From contig CAYPQM010000161.1 in assembly GCA_964412845.1 (NCBI GenBank), forward strand, positions 1-15,529: a stretch of DNA of 15,529 nucleotides. Direction: 5' to 3'. The notes beneath the pieces were generated by a model. It was not told the origin of the DNA. It saw only the letters and a list, made by a program, of their open reading frames with translations, and ran no database searches. A program made the position numbers and the translations under genes. Positions 1 through 6,734 of the stretch are shown piece after piece. This DNA comes from JAWWPY01 sp964412845. Lineage in GTDB: Bacteria; Actinomycetota; Actinomycetes; Streptosporangiales; Streptosporangiaceae. The stretch's first letter is position 1, and the number at the start of each line of letters is the position of its first letter.

Positions 1-438
1 TTTCTGCGTTGTTATGTGAGCGCGCACATCGCCGGGCGCCCAGCGCCGGCGACCCTGGGATCATCCCGCACGGCCGCCGTCGCCCGGCAGCCTGCCGGCC
101 GGCCAAGGGCGGGCATCTTAGCGGCCGGAACGCTCACCGCAAATCTCGCCCGCCTGGGCGGGTCGCACCAGCGCAGCTGGCTCACCCGGTCGCCGCGGTA
201 CGGCCGGATACCGAGGTGCGGACGGCAGCCGGGCCCCGCCGTCCCCGGTCAGCCGGGCTGGCACCAGCCCCACCCGCGGCCAGCCGAGATACCGGCCGAG
301 CCGGGCCCGACCTGGGTCAACGGGGCCGCTGCGGCGAAGTTCTTACGAAAGAGTAAATATTTCGGTTTCATAACCCTCGGGTCACAGGTTCGGTCTATCG
401 TCCTCCGGCGAGAGCTCTATAAAGGCGGAGGTAGCGGG
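1..438. other. Upstream region without a supported gene
   Basis: No convincing gene is seen here. Open frames run through it, including an in-frame extension of the downstream gene back to about position 16. Their translations are Pro/Arg/Gly-rich, lack family character and have no ribosome site. Bases 340-425 are clearly more AT-rich than the rest and hold an inverted repeat CGAAA/TTTCG (346-350 and 360-364). This is the likely promoter and leader zone of the gene starting at 439, but I cannot assign -35 and -10 boxes with confidence. Confidence 0.5.
427..431 (+). promoter_or_regulatory. Ribosome binding site that fixes the start at 439
   Basis: GGAGG lies seven bases before the ATG at 439. 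The frame stays open far upstream, so this site is the main reason to place the start at 439 and to discard about 141 upstream residues. Confidence 0.8.
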
Positions 439-2052
439 ATGCGTGCCAAGCGTCGGTCCACCTGGCACTCTGCGAGCTCTGACCAGGACCTGGACTGGAG
501 CATGAGCGAAGACGAGGGCCCGGAGTGGGACCAATACTTGGACTGGGTCCCGGACGACCGGCAGTACGTGCGGAAGGTTAAGTTCCCGATTGTCCCGCTC
601 GTGGTGCTGGGCTTGCTCATCGGGCTGATCGTCGCGGCCAACATGTCAGGTCACGCGACGTTCATGCAGGACGCCTTCGGCGGGTGGGGGCACCATCATC
701 ACCACCCGCGCCCCACGGGCAGGCCGACCGTCGGCCCGACCGCCAGCGCGACGCCGTCCGCGCCGACCGGCGCTGCCGCGGGGAACTGCACCATCACCGT
801 GCCCAGGAACCCGCTCAGCGCGCGCGGTCTGGCCACCCCGTACCAGCTCGGGGGCGGCTGTTCGGAGGACAACGGAGGCCTTCAGGCGTTCGTGCAGGCG
901 ACCATTCTCGACCCGGCCACCGGAGGGCTCTCGGTCTACGAGCCGCTGGTCATCACCGCCGGGACGACGCCCGCGGTCGCGCCGGTCGTCCCTCAGCTGC
1001 CCAGGGGCGCGGTGGTCAACATCATGTTCGGCTTCAACGGCAACGTGCTGACCCAGGTCGCGGAAGGTAACTCGGTCCGGCGGGGAAACTGCGTCGGCGG
1101 GCTGCCGGGGTCGCCGTTCGGGCAGGTCTCCTACTGCAACGGAGCTACCTTCTACCGGGCCGCGAACGCGGCGATCGCGGCCGGCCGACTGAAGATCCCG
1201 GCCGGCGGAACCGCAAAGGACGGGCAGGCCTGCCCGACGACCCGCAGCTTCAGCGTGATCGACCAGGACCAGAGCGACAACGTGACATCGCGGTACCTGC
1301 TGACCGCCAATGGGCAGACCGCGCAGGATAACGCGGCCAATGCCGCCAACCTCACCGGCGCCACGACCATTACCAACGGAAGCGACAACGCCCTGCTCAA
1401 TTTCTTTCTCGACCCGGCGCTCGGGTGCGCTCCGTTTGCCGCGCCTGACCTCTCCAACCCCGGACAGGTGGGCACGTCGCAGACGCTGGATGAGCTCGCG
1501 GCGGCGGCGGACCAGGCCGCGCCGATCGCGCTGACTCCGGTCAATGACCCGATGACCGTGGACAACAACGGCGCGTTCAGCATCCAGAAGACCAACCTCT
1601 TCCGCGAGGGAGTCGATCAGCCGCTGCTCCGGCGGCGGACGAACACGACCGCGAACGCGCAGGCGTACTGCACGGAAATGGTCAACATCCAGACACCGGC
1701 CCTCGCGCTGGACAAGCAGTTCACGGTCGGTGCCCCGTCTCCGGACAACGGGACAGGCAACAGCCTGTTCACCTTCCTGGCCGCCCGGCTGGACGGCTCG
1801 TTCGGCAACCTGAACTGCAAGGACTTCGGCCTGACCGATCCGGTGACGCTGACCCTGGACGCGAACGGCGTGGCCACCGCCGCGACGCTGAACACGACTC
1901 CGCAGACCGCCACGGGAAACCCGGCGCCGGTCCGGCCGGCGGCCGCCACACCGTCCAGCACCCCCTCCGCGGCGGCGTCTCCTACCGCATCGGCCAGCGC
2001 CTCGCCGTCGCCGTCAGCCGCCGCGCCGACCTCCCCGCCCCCGGCCGGCTAG
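439..2052 (+). CDS. Membrane-anchored extracytoplasmic protein, cysteine-containing, function unknown
   Basis: The protein has 537 residues. An acidic, Trp-rich cytoplasmic N-terminus (1-48) is followed by one hydrophobic segment at about 49-68 (PLVVLGLLIGLIVAA). Next come a His cluster HHHHH (85-89), a Pro/Thr/Ala linker to about 115, and a folded region of about 380 residues. The tail from about 495 is Ala/Ser/Pro/Thr low complexity. The cysteines at 117, 141, 218, 233, 265, 330, 411 and 460 all lie outside the membrane. Their even number and spread suggest four disulfides (inference). The topology suggests a single-pass protein with its C-terminal bulk at the cell surface; the proline-rich stretches would be spacers through the wall. 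I recognise no catalytic motif or named family. The ATG at 439 has GGAGG seven bases upstream. A GC-rich hairpin follows the stop. Confidence 0.8.
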   Translation: MRAKRRSTWHSASSDQDLDWSMSEDEGPEWDQYLDWVPDDRQYVRKVKFPIVPLVVLGLLIGLIVAANMSGHATFMQDAFGGWGHHHHHPRPTGRPTVGPTASATPSAPTGAAAGNCTITVPRNPLSARGLATPYQLGGGCSEDNGGLQAFVQATILDPATGGLSVYEPLVITAGTTPAVAPVVPQLPRGAVVNIMFGFNGNVLTQVAEGNSVRRGNCVGGLPGSPFGQVSYCNGATFYRAANAAIAAGRLKIPAGGTAKDGQACPTTRSFSVIDQDQSDNVTSRYLLTANGQTAQDNAANAANLTGATTITNGSDNALLNFFLDPALGCAPFAAPDLSNPGQVGTSQTLDELAAAADQAAPIALTPVNDPMTVDNNGAFSIQKTNLFREGVDQPLLRRRTNTTANAQAYCTEMVNIQTPALALDKQFTVGAPSPDNGTGNSLFTFLAARLDGSFGNLNCKDFGLTDPVTLTLDANGVATAATLNTTPQTATGNPAPVRPAAATPSSTPSAAASPTASASASPSPSAAAPTSPPPAG

Positions 2053-2057
2053 GCCGC

Positions 2058-2078
2058 CTGGCCCGGCCGCCGGGCCGG
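2058..2078 (+). terminator. Probable GC-rich hairpin terminator
   Basis: The arms GGCCCGG (2060-2066) and CCGGGCC (2070-2076) form a perfect 7-bp stem with a CCG loop. One wobble pair and one C-G pair extend it at the base. It starts six bases after the stop codon of the 439-2052 gene. There is no T tract, which is common for hairpin terminators in actinomycetes. Confidence 0.5.
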
Positions 2079-2161
2079 CCGCGGTGTGCTCGACCTCGAT
2101 CCTTTTAGGCCCGGAGACCGAGGTCATCGTGCTGCCATACCGCAGATGGCCACAGGTCGGC

Positions 2162-2207
2162 GCGGGTGTGTTATCTCGAAGTAAGCGGGTGTGTTATCTC
2201 GAAGTAA
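2162..2207. repeat. Perfect 23-bp tandem duplication, candidate paired operator
   Basis: Units 2162-2184 and 2185-2207 are identical and directly adjacent. Each ends in TTATCTCGAAGTAA, an imperfect palindrome: TTA/TAA outer arms and a TCGA centre. A 23-bp period places the two palindromes about two helical turns apart on one face of the DNA, as expected for cooperative repressor binding. Its position, about 190 bases before the GTG at 2395, suggests control of that gene. The cognate regulator is unknown; the nearby winged-helix protein (3722-4075) is one candidate. Confidence 0.6.
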
Positions 2208-2394
2208 TCAGATGTGAAACACCAAACGTATTGCTTACGTGAGCCCTAATGTCACGGCCCGCCCGAAGGCGCGCTGGCACGGTCAGTCACATGGACGTGT
2301 ACAAGCCGCCCGGCGGCTACCAAGAGCACACATGGTCCCTGCACTCAGTTCAGGGCGCGCGTTGCGGGCGCGGTGCCTCTAACGGGAGGAAGCT

Positions 2395-3522
2395 GTGACA
2401 CGCTACAACAGGTACAACTCATCGAATTGGAAGCTCAAGGCCACGGCCGGAGCGTTGGCGGTCGTCGGCGGCATCGCCGGCGGTGTGGCACTGACTAGCA
2501 GTCATTCGTCAGGCACCTACCACGACGCCGGTTATTCCTTCGGCTTCGGCACGCACGGCGACGGCGCGATGCTGAACTCCGCGATGCTGAGCCTCAGCCA
2601 GAACAACGGCCACGTCAACATGCGGTCGCTGCAGGAACTGGCCGCGCTGCATGGCTTCGGTGGCCAGTTCAACTTCTCGCGGCACCACAGGATGACCAAG
2701 CTCGCCTTCGAGCGTGGCCAGGTCGTGCTGATCACGCACCACTTCCTGGTCCTGCGGAGCCTGGCCGGCAAGCTCACCGTCTGGTCGCTGTCGGGCAACA
2801 CCGCGGTCAAGGCCGTGGCCACGACCACCACGACCCAGGCGACGGTGCCTACCGCCATTCCGATGCTGACCACCACTACTGCCGCTCAGGCAGTGACTGG
2901 CGGCACGACGGTGGCGGCGATGCTGAACAACACCGCGCTCACCCAGCCGACCACCACGACGATTTCGATCAACACCGGCACCACCACGATCACGATCACG
3001 GTAACGGGTACCTCCACCGTCGCCAGGACCGCCACCGTGACCACGCCGACCACCACCACGACCGTGCCGACCACGACCGTGCCCACCACGACCGTGCCGA
3101 CCACGACCGTGCCGACCCCAACGCCCACCCCCACGGTGACGGTTACCCCCGCGGTCACGGCCATCCCCACGGTGACAACGACACCTGCGGTCGGGGCCAC
3201 CCCGACGGTCGTGGCCACCCCCACGGTCGCGGCCACCCCCACGGCCATCCCGACGGTGACGCCCACCGCCGTGCCGGTTACCACCACCGTGCCGGTCACC
3301 ACGACCGTGCCGGTCGCGGCGATGACCTGGAACGGGCTGGCCGCGGGTGATCTCGTGTTCGTCGCTGGCACGGTGACGCACCACGCCCACCACGCCCAGC
3401 TGGTCATCATCGAGGCGCTGGCCAACACCACCTCAGGGCTGACCACGACTCCGGTCAGGCCAGCGGTCGCCCCGGTCCCCGGGGTTACCACACCGGCAAC
3501 GGCTGGGCCCACCCACTTCTGA
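2395..3522 (+). CDS. Exported Thr/Pro/Val-rich repeat protein, function unknown
   Basis: The protein has 375 residues from a GTG start with GGGAGGA at 2384-2390. The N-terminus is polar and basic and is followed by a Gly/Ala/Val hydrophobic segment at about 16-34. That is a signal peptide or membrane anchor without a lipobox. Residues 40-140 look folded and contain a short beta-rich stretch (ERGQVVLITHHFLVLRS, 106-122). Residues 143-308 are low complexity, dominated by Thr, Pro and Val, with four TTTVP units (221-240) and two VPVTTT-type units near 293-306. A second hydrophobic block (316-342) contains the His-rich motif THHAHHA, echoing the THH of the first. The Thr/Pro region is a likely O-mannosylated stalk, as known for secreted actinobacterial proteins (inference). 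A strong hairpin follows 36 bases after the stop. I recognise no named family. Confidence 0.75.
   Translation: MTRYNRYNSSNWKLKATAGALAVVGGIAGGVALTSSHSSGTYHDAGYSFGFGTHGDGAMLNSAMLSLSQNNGHVNMRSLQELAALHGFGGQFNFSRHHRMTKLAFERGQVVLITHHFLVLRSLAGKLTVWSLSGNTAVKAVATTTTTQATVPTAIPMLTTTTAAQAVTGGTTVAAMLNNTALTQPTTTTISINTGTTTITITVTGTSTVARTATVTTPTTTTTVPTTTVPTTTVPTTTVPTPTPTPTVTVTPAVTAIPTVTTTPAVGATPTVVATPTVAATPTAIPTVTPTAVPVTTTVPVTTTVPVAAMTWNGLAAGDLVFVAGTVTHHAHHAQLVIIEALANTTSGLTTTPVRPAVAPVPGVTTPATAGPTHF
3055..3114 (+). repeat. Four tandem 15-bp units encoding TTTVP
   Basis: In-frame units ACCACGACCGTGCCG occupy 3055-3069, 3070-3084, 3085-3099 and 3100-3114. The only variant I see is a terminal CCC in the second unit. 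Near-identity at the DNA level, rather than only in the protein, suggests recent expansion by slippage or recombination. Repeat number may vary between strains. Confidence 0.85.
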
Positions 3523-3557
3523 TCTTGGAAGAATGGGCCCGCTTCCCGTGACCGGGA

Positions 3558-3616
3558 TGACGCCGATGCGCCCGCGCACCGTGAACCTGTGCGGTGCGGC
3601 GGGCGCATCGGCGTCA
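3558..3616. terminator. Very long hairpin, probable terminator or regulatory stem
   Basis: The arms 3558-3575 and 3599-3616 are perfect 18-bp reverse complements (TGACGCCGATGCGCCCGC and its complement). The stem continues with a further six pairs, GCACCG (3576-3581) against CGGTGC (3592-3597), after one bulged G at 3598. The 10-base loop is TGAACCTGTG. In total 24 pairs form. The hairpin begins 36 bases after the Thr-rich protein gene and ends 105 bases before the winged-helix gene. No T tract follows. The simplest reading is a strong terminator, but it is longer than needed for that. Confidence 0.6.
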
Positions 3617-3721
3617 CCTGCTTGCTGGCGGCAGTGCACCCCGGGGTTCCCGTTCGGCATGGATCGGGCGGTACGGCCACGACCGCGAGGCGACGGGACG
3701 ACGACACATGCGTGACATGAC

Positions 3722-4075
3722 ATGACCGAAGACGCCGTAGAAGACGACCTGGCCGCCACCGCCCGGCTGCGCGCCGGGGACCTGGAGCTCGACGAGTCCC
3801 GGTGGACCGTGCACCGGGCCGGCCGGCAAGTAGAGCTCACGCCCACCGAATTCCGGTTGCTCATCTGCCTGATGAGCAACCAGGGGCAGGTGGTCTCCCG
3901 GCAGCAGATACTTCAGGACGTGTGGGGCCCGGACAAGGCCCGGCGGCTCCAGATCGTCGATACCTACATCGGCTACCTGCGCCGCAAACTCGACTCACTG
4001 GGCCCGCGGCTGATCCACACCCAGCGCGGGGTGGGCTACAGCCTGCGGCCACCGCGCGGCGCCGCCCCGCACTGA
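3722..4075 (+). CDS. Stand-alone OmpR/PhoB-type winged-helix DNA-binding protein without receiver domain
   Basis: The protein has 117 residues. After about 20 variable residues comes a complete winged-helix domain of the OmpR/PhoB effector class. The four-stranded sheet (LRAGDLELDESRWTVHRAGR) leads into LTPTEFRLLICLMSN (39-53), VVSRQQILQDVWG (57-69), the recognition helix around 76-90 (RLQIVDTYIGYLRRKL) and the wing RLIHTQRGVGYSL (96-108). An in-frame TGA at 3713-3715 lies nine bases before the ATG, so no receiver domain can be attached by choosing an earlier start. No histidine kinase lies beside it. It therefore either acts without phosphorylation or depends on a partner encoded elsewhere. 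The ribosome site is weak. It may regulate its neighbours, but its target cannot be read here. Confidence 0.85.
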   Translation: MTEDAVEDDLAATARLRAGDLELDESRWTVHRAGRQVELTPTEFRLLICLMSNQGQVVSRQQILQDVWGPDKARRLQIVDTYIGYLRRKLDSLGPRLIHTQRGVGYSLRPPRGAAPH

Positions 4076-4094
4076 CCTGGCCGGTGAGCGGCGG

Positions 4095-4601
4095 CTACCT
4101 GGGCCGGCCAACCGCAGGCACCGGGATGCGGTGGTCGAACGGGATGCCGTGCCGCACGCACGGCCCCATGTTGTCCCGTGGGCAGAGGATCGAATGCCCC
4201 GACGCGGTGGCCCGGTAGAGGCGGTAAGGGGCAGGGGCCCGGACCTCATCGAGGGTGAGCGGGCCGCCGCCGCGCTCAGCCGGGCCGGGATAGACGGCGA
4301 GGCCCCGGTCGAGCTCATCCGCCGCCACCTGCCCGGCAGTTGCTGACATGTAGACGGCCTGGCCGGTGCCCGCCGGAACTCCGGAATCGAAGATCACGAC
4401 GGCGATGCGCGGCCGCTGGGCCAGGTTCCGCGAGTGCGCTGCCCCCGGTGCGGAGGCCCAGTAAAACTCCGTGTAGTCGGCCGTGGCGTAGAACACGGGT
4501 GACGCCCACGGCCGGCCTTCGCTGTCGGCCGTGGCCAGTGTCATGTACTGGTTGGCGTCGATGACCGCCCTGGCGATCGCGACATGATCCTGCTGCGCCA
4601 C
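4095..4601 (-). CDS. Pyridoxamine 5'-phosphate oxidase-like flavin-binding split-barrel protein
   Basis: The protein has 168 residues. Its pattern fits the PNPOx-like FMN/F420 split-barrel superfamily. It has an N-terminal helix, then the first strand pair NQYMTLATADSEGRPWASPVFY (17-38), FYWASAPGAAHSRNL (46-60) and PRIAVVIFD (64-72), then QAVYMSATAGQV (81-92). These are the usual strand, hairpin and cofactor-contact positions of small actinobacterial oxidoreductases of this group. The C-terminus carries two cysteines (140 and 148) and is not typical of the core fold. Substrate and choice between FMN, F420 and heme cannot be decided. The start is GTG with a weak ribosome site. It lies 32 bases downstream of the hydrolase gene on the same strand, so co-transcription is likely. 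It converges on the winged-helix gene with a 19-base gap. Confidence 0.8.
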   Translation of the reverse strand: MAQQDHVAIARAVIDANQYMTLATADSEGRPWASPVFYATADYTEFYWASAPGAAHSRNLAQRPRIAVVIFDSGVPAGTGQAVYMSATAGQVAADELDRGLAVYPGPAERGGGPLTLDEVRAPAPYRLYRATASGHSILCPRDNMGPCVRHGIPFDHRIPVPAVGRPR

Positions 4602-4633
4602 GGGATAAGGGTGTGAATGGTGCCGTGCCGCGG

Positions 4634-5500
4634 TCAGTCCTTGATGAAACGCTGGACGAACGCAAGCGCGGTGCCGGCGACCTCGCGCCAGCCGCTGTCG
4701 ATGGTGAGCGCGTGCCCGCGGTTCGGCATCTCAACGATCTCAGTCACGCCCTCGTTGTGGCTCTGCTGCTGGTAGGACGCGTTGGCGATCGCCCATGGCA
4801 CGGTGTGGTCTTTCTCGCCGGAGATGATGAGCAGCGGACCACGGCCCGGGTTTCCGGTGTCGACCTTTGCCTCGGTCCACGGGTTCAGGTTGGCCGCCGC
4901 TGCCTGGAAGAGAGGAAGGCCGGAGGCAGGTACCGCGAAGGTCTCGTACAGGCTCTGCGCCTCCTCCTCGGTCACCGCGTTCGCGAAGGCGAACCGGAAC
5001 TGGTCATAGGTCAGCGGAACCGCGCGGTGCCGGTTGGCCGGATTGCTGAGCGCCGGGGACGCCGCCCGCAGCGCCGAGATCGGCAGGGGCAGCACACCAC
5101 GGAACGGTGCCGGGTCGATCGCCACCGACACGGCCGCCAGGCCGCGGCCCGCGAGGATCTGGGTCAGCAAACCGCCGAACGAGTGGCCGATCACGGCCGG
5201 CTTCTTGGCCAGGCCGCCGATGACCTCGGCGAAGTGGTCCGCTACCTGGCCGACCGACTTGTTCGCGAACACCTCGGGGTGCGCGTTGGCCTCCTGCACC
5301 GTCTCGGCGTCATCGGGCCAGCCGGGCGTCAGGGCCACGTAGCCGGCGCTCTCGAACAGTTCCGCCCAGCGATCCCAGCTGCTGGGCAGCAGCCACAGGC
5401 CATGCACGAACACGACCGGGGTCAGCCCGGTCTCATTCGCCCGCTGGACCTGGCTGGTCTCGTGATCGGTGATCGTCGTGCCGCGGTTTCCGGCGGTCAT
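4634..5500 (-). CDS. Alpha/beta-hydrolase fold enzyme
   Basis: The protein has 288 residues from the ATG at 5500, which has AGGAGGA (5507-5513) six bases upstream; an earlier in-frame start at 5569 lacks such support. The fold is the alpha/beta hydrolase. It shows the oxyanion-hole region VVFVHGLW (29-36), the nucleophile elbow GHSFGG with Ser107, the acid Asp231 in GEKDHTVP, and the general base His263 in NRGHALTI. The catalytic triad is complete. A cap region (about 131-210) is rich in Ala and Pro. Such enzymes act as esterases, lipases or haloalkane- or epoxide-type hydrolases; the sequence does not fix the substrate. No signal peptide is present, so it is probably cytoplasmic. It is likely co-transcribed with the split-barrel flavoprotein downstream. 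Confidence 0.88.
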   Translation of the reverse strand: MTAGNRGTTITDHETSQVQRANETGLTPVVFVHGLWLLPSSWDRWAELFESAGYVALTPGWPDDAETVQEANAHPEVFANKSVGQVADHFAEVIGGLAKKPAVIGHSFGGLLTQILAGRGLAAVSVAIDPAPFRGVLPLPISALRAASPALSNPANRHRAVPLTYDQFRFAFANAVTEEEAQSLYETFAVPASGLPLFQAAAANLNPWTEAKVDTGNPGRGPLLIISGEKDHTVPWAIANASYQQQSHNEGVTEIVEMPNRGHALTIDSGWREVAGTALAFVQRFIKD

Positions 5501-5618
5501 GGGGATTCCTCCTGCTCTGGGAACATGCGCGGACCCTGCGGTACCTACCCAGGCGCGGAGCGGCCGCACAACCGGGCCCTAGTCAAATGACCGGGCGCTG
5601 ATAGGCGAGGATAAACCG
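5501..5618. promoter_or_regulatory. Divergent intergenic region, likely two promoters
   Basis: The hydrolase (minus) and the DUF202 gene (plus) start at opposite ends of these 118 bases, so promoters for both directions must lie here or inside the flanking genes. Ribosome sites are visible at 5507-5513 (minus) and around 5604-5610 (plus, GCGAGGA). I cannot assign -35/-10 boxes. Confidence 0.4.
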
Positions 5619-6014
5619 GTGCACCCAGAAGACAGCGCGAGAATGCGCGACCTGCTGGCGAGCAACCGGACCCTGCTCGCCTGGGTCCGCACGGCCATCT
5701 CGTTCGCCGGGCTCGGCTTCGTGGTGGCCAAGTTCGGGCTGTTCCTCGAGGTGCAGCCGGGCCCGGGGACCCAGGCGCACACCGTGCCGAACGCGGATCT
5801 GGTCCGGCTGTCGGGATACCTCGGCATCTTCATGGTGCTGGTCGCCCTGCTGCTCACCGTCATCGGGTTCGCCCAGCACCGCTCGACAGTGCGCCAGGAA
5901 CAGCCCCAGCCCGACTCACCCCAGCCCGCCCAGTGGCCGGCTGTCGTGGCGACCGTCAGCTGCGCGCTGGCCTGCGCGCTGCTAGCGCTGTACCTGGCCA
6001 TCACCCCGACCTGA
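5619..6014 (+). CDS. DUF202 (YidH-like) small membrane protein
   Basis: The protein has 131 residues from a GTG start. The DUF202 signature is clear at 11-40: LLASNRTLLAWVRTAIS followed by a Gly-rich hydrophobic stretch (FAGLGFVVAKFG). Three membrane segments are seen at about 25-43, 65-85 and 107-127. A short Gln/Pro-rich cytoplasmic or external loop (91-106) lies between the second and third. The length and three-span layout match the family. Its biochemical role is unknown; it is an integral cytoplasmic-membrane protein. It is followed 103 bases later by the DUF302 gene on the same strand, so the two may share a transcript. Confidence 0.85.
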   Translation: MHPEDSARMRDLLASNRTLLAWVRTAISFAGLGFVVAKFGLFLEVQPGPGTQAHTVPNADLVRLSGYLGIFMVLVALLLTVIGFAQHRSTVRQEQPQPDSPQPAQWPAVVATVSCALACALLALYLAITPT

Positions 6015-6117
6015 CCTCGGGGATACCGCCCATGCCCGCCCGGGTTGATACCGTCGAGGCGCCGCCGCCGCGGTGCCCGGTGGACGTGACAGGCGGCCCG
6101 CACCGAGGAGACCAACG

Positions 6118-6522
6118 ATGACCGAGGCCGCGCCCCTGAACGAGACGGGCATCGTCACCAAGCTCAGCCCCCGATCGGTGGCCGACACCGTTTCGCGGCT
6201 CACCGCGATGGTGGCCGCCAAGGGAATGAAGCTTTTCGCCGTGATCGATCAGAGCGCGGAGGCACACCAGGTCGGGCTGCAATTGCGCGGCACCACGCTG
6301 GTCATCTTCGGCAGCCCGCTGGGCGGAACGCCGGTAATGGTGGCGGCACCCCTGGCCGCGCTCGACCTGCCGCTCAAGGTACTGGTATGGGCCGACGGAG
6401 CACAGACGAAGGTCTCCTACTACGCTCCCAGCGCGCTCGCCGCCCGTCATCACTTCAGCGGCGAGCTGGCGGGGAATCTGGCCGGTATCAATGCGCTCAC
6501 CGATGCGCTGGTTGCTACCTAG
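6118..6522 (+). CDS. DUF302 domain protein
   Basis: The protein has 134 residues from an ATG with GAGGAG (6105-6110) seven bases upstream. One DUF302 domain fills most of the chain. The N-terminal helix pattern SVADTVSRLTAMVAAKGMKLFAVID (20-44) is followed by the strand LRGTTLVIFGSPLGGTPVM (56-74) and the segment LPLKVLVWADG (83-93). The YYAPSALAARH motif (100-110) completes the family. No signal peptide or membrane segment is seen, so it is probably cytoplasmic. The function of DUF302 proteins is not established. The neighbouring DUF202 gene upstream suggests co-expression. Confidence 0.85.
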   Translation: MTEAAPLNETGIVTKLSPRSVADTVSRLTAMVAAKGMKLFAVIDQSAEAHQVGLQLRGTTLVIFGSPLGGTPVMVAAPLAALDLPLKVLVWADGAQTKVSYYAPSALAARHHFSGELAGNLAGINALTDALVAT

Positions 6523-6652
6523 CCGGTTGGCCGGTTGGCCGGTGGCGGCCGCCGAGGAAAGGACCTCGACGATGCCGATCATCAGCCTCCACCGGCTCGC
6601 GGATCAGTAACTCCCGCCTCCTGGCGCGTATCGAAAACCGCTCCGGCGTGTA

Positions 6653-6668
6653 TCGAACATACGTTTGA
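6653..6668 (+). promoter_or_regulatory. Actinobacterial LexA (SOS) box
   Basis: TCGAACATACGTTTGA matches the actinobacterial LexA operator TCGAAC-N4-GTTCGA at 11 of the 12 fixed positions; the single difference (T for C in the right arm) also occurs in accepted boxes. It overlaps the -35 hexamer TTGACA (6665-6670). Repression by LexA and release on DNA damage would follow directly. The regulated gene is the plus-strand gene starting at 6749, 80 bases downstream. Confidence 0.75.
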
Positions 6669-6693
6669 CAGCGGGGCGTCCTTGGGGCAAGGT
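6665..6693 (+). promoter_or_regulatory. Sigma-70-type promoter under the SOS box
   Basis: A perfect -35 TTGACA (6665-6670) is followed after 17 bases by CAAGGT (6688-6693), a weak -10 that keeps the A at position 2 and the T at position 6. The predicted transcription start near 6700 leaves a leader of about 49 bases before the GTG at 6749. It also falls on an in-frame GTG at 6701, so a leaderless longer form is possible. Confidence 0.5.
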
Positions 6694-6734
6694 GAGCCAC
6701 GTGCCGAAGCAGCAGGCGCTCACACCGACACGCA

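Larger units (their letters stand above)
2053..2394. other. Intergenic region with stacked repeats upstream of the Thr-rich protein gene
   Basis: This 342-base gap holds no convincing gene. In order it contains the terminator-like hairpin after 2052, an inverted repeat GACCTCG/CGAGGTC (2092-2098 and 2119-2125), and a tandem 23-bp duplication (2162-2207). A 5-bp inverted repeat ACGTA/TACGT around TTGCT (2226-2240) and a small hairpin AGCCGC/GCGGCT (2304-2318) follow. The stretch 2171-2252 is AT-rich against the background and is the likely promoter/operator zone. A 35-codon frame from ATG 2291 ends at TGA 2396-2398 and overlaps the next start as GTGA, but it has no clear ribosome site. Confidence 0.5.

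Noticed and set aside
418..423. TATAAA as a -10 box
   Set aside because: It lies only 15 bases before ATG 439 and would place the transcription start inside or next to the ribosome site, with no matching -35.
16..438. In-frame N-terminal extension of the 439 gene by about 141 residues
   Set aside because: The sequence is Arg/Pro/Gly-rich without family character, there is no ribosome site at its start, and a strong GGAGG sits before ATG 439.
691..708. HHHHH stretch as a cloning tag
   Set aside because: It uses both His codons, lies inside an open gene beside a membrane span, and no vector sequence surrounds it.
2509..3393. Long minus-strand frame of 294 residues
   Set aside because: Its Gly/Arg/His-rich translation is the mirror of the Thr/Pro repeats of the plus-strand gene, and no ribosome site is seen.
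2886..3707. Long minus-strand Val/Thr-rich frame of 273 residues
   Set aside because: It is another shadow of the same repeat region, and it runs through the hairpin at 3558-3616.
4613..5590. Plus-strand frame of 325 residues
   Set aside because: It lies antisense to a hydrolase with an intact catalytic triad, and its Arg/Gly/His-rich composition is typical of a shadow frame.
6572..6610. Twelve-residue ORF with a good ribosome-site-like sequence
   Set aside because: It is too short to judge, and it lies upstream of the SOS promoter, so it cannot be a leader of that transcript. Noted only within the intergenic entry.
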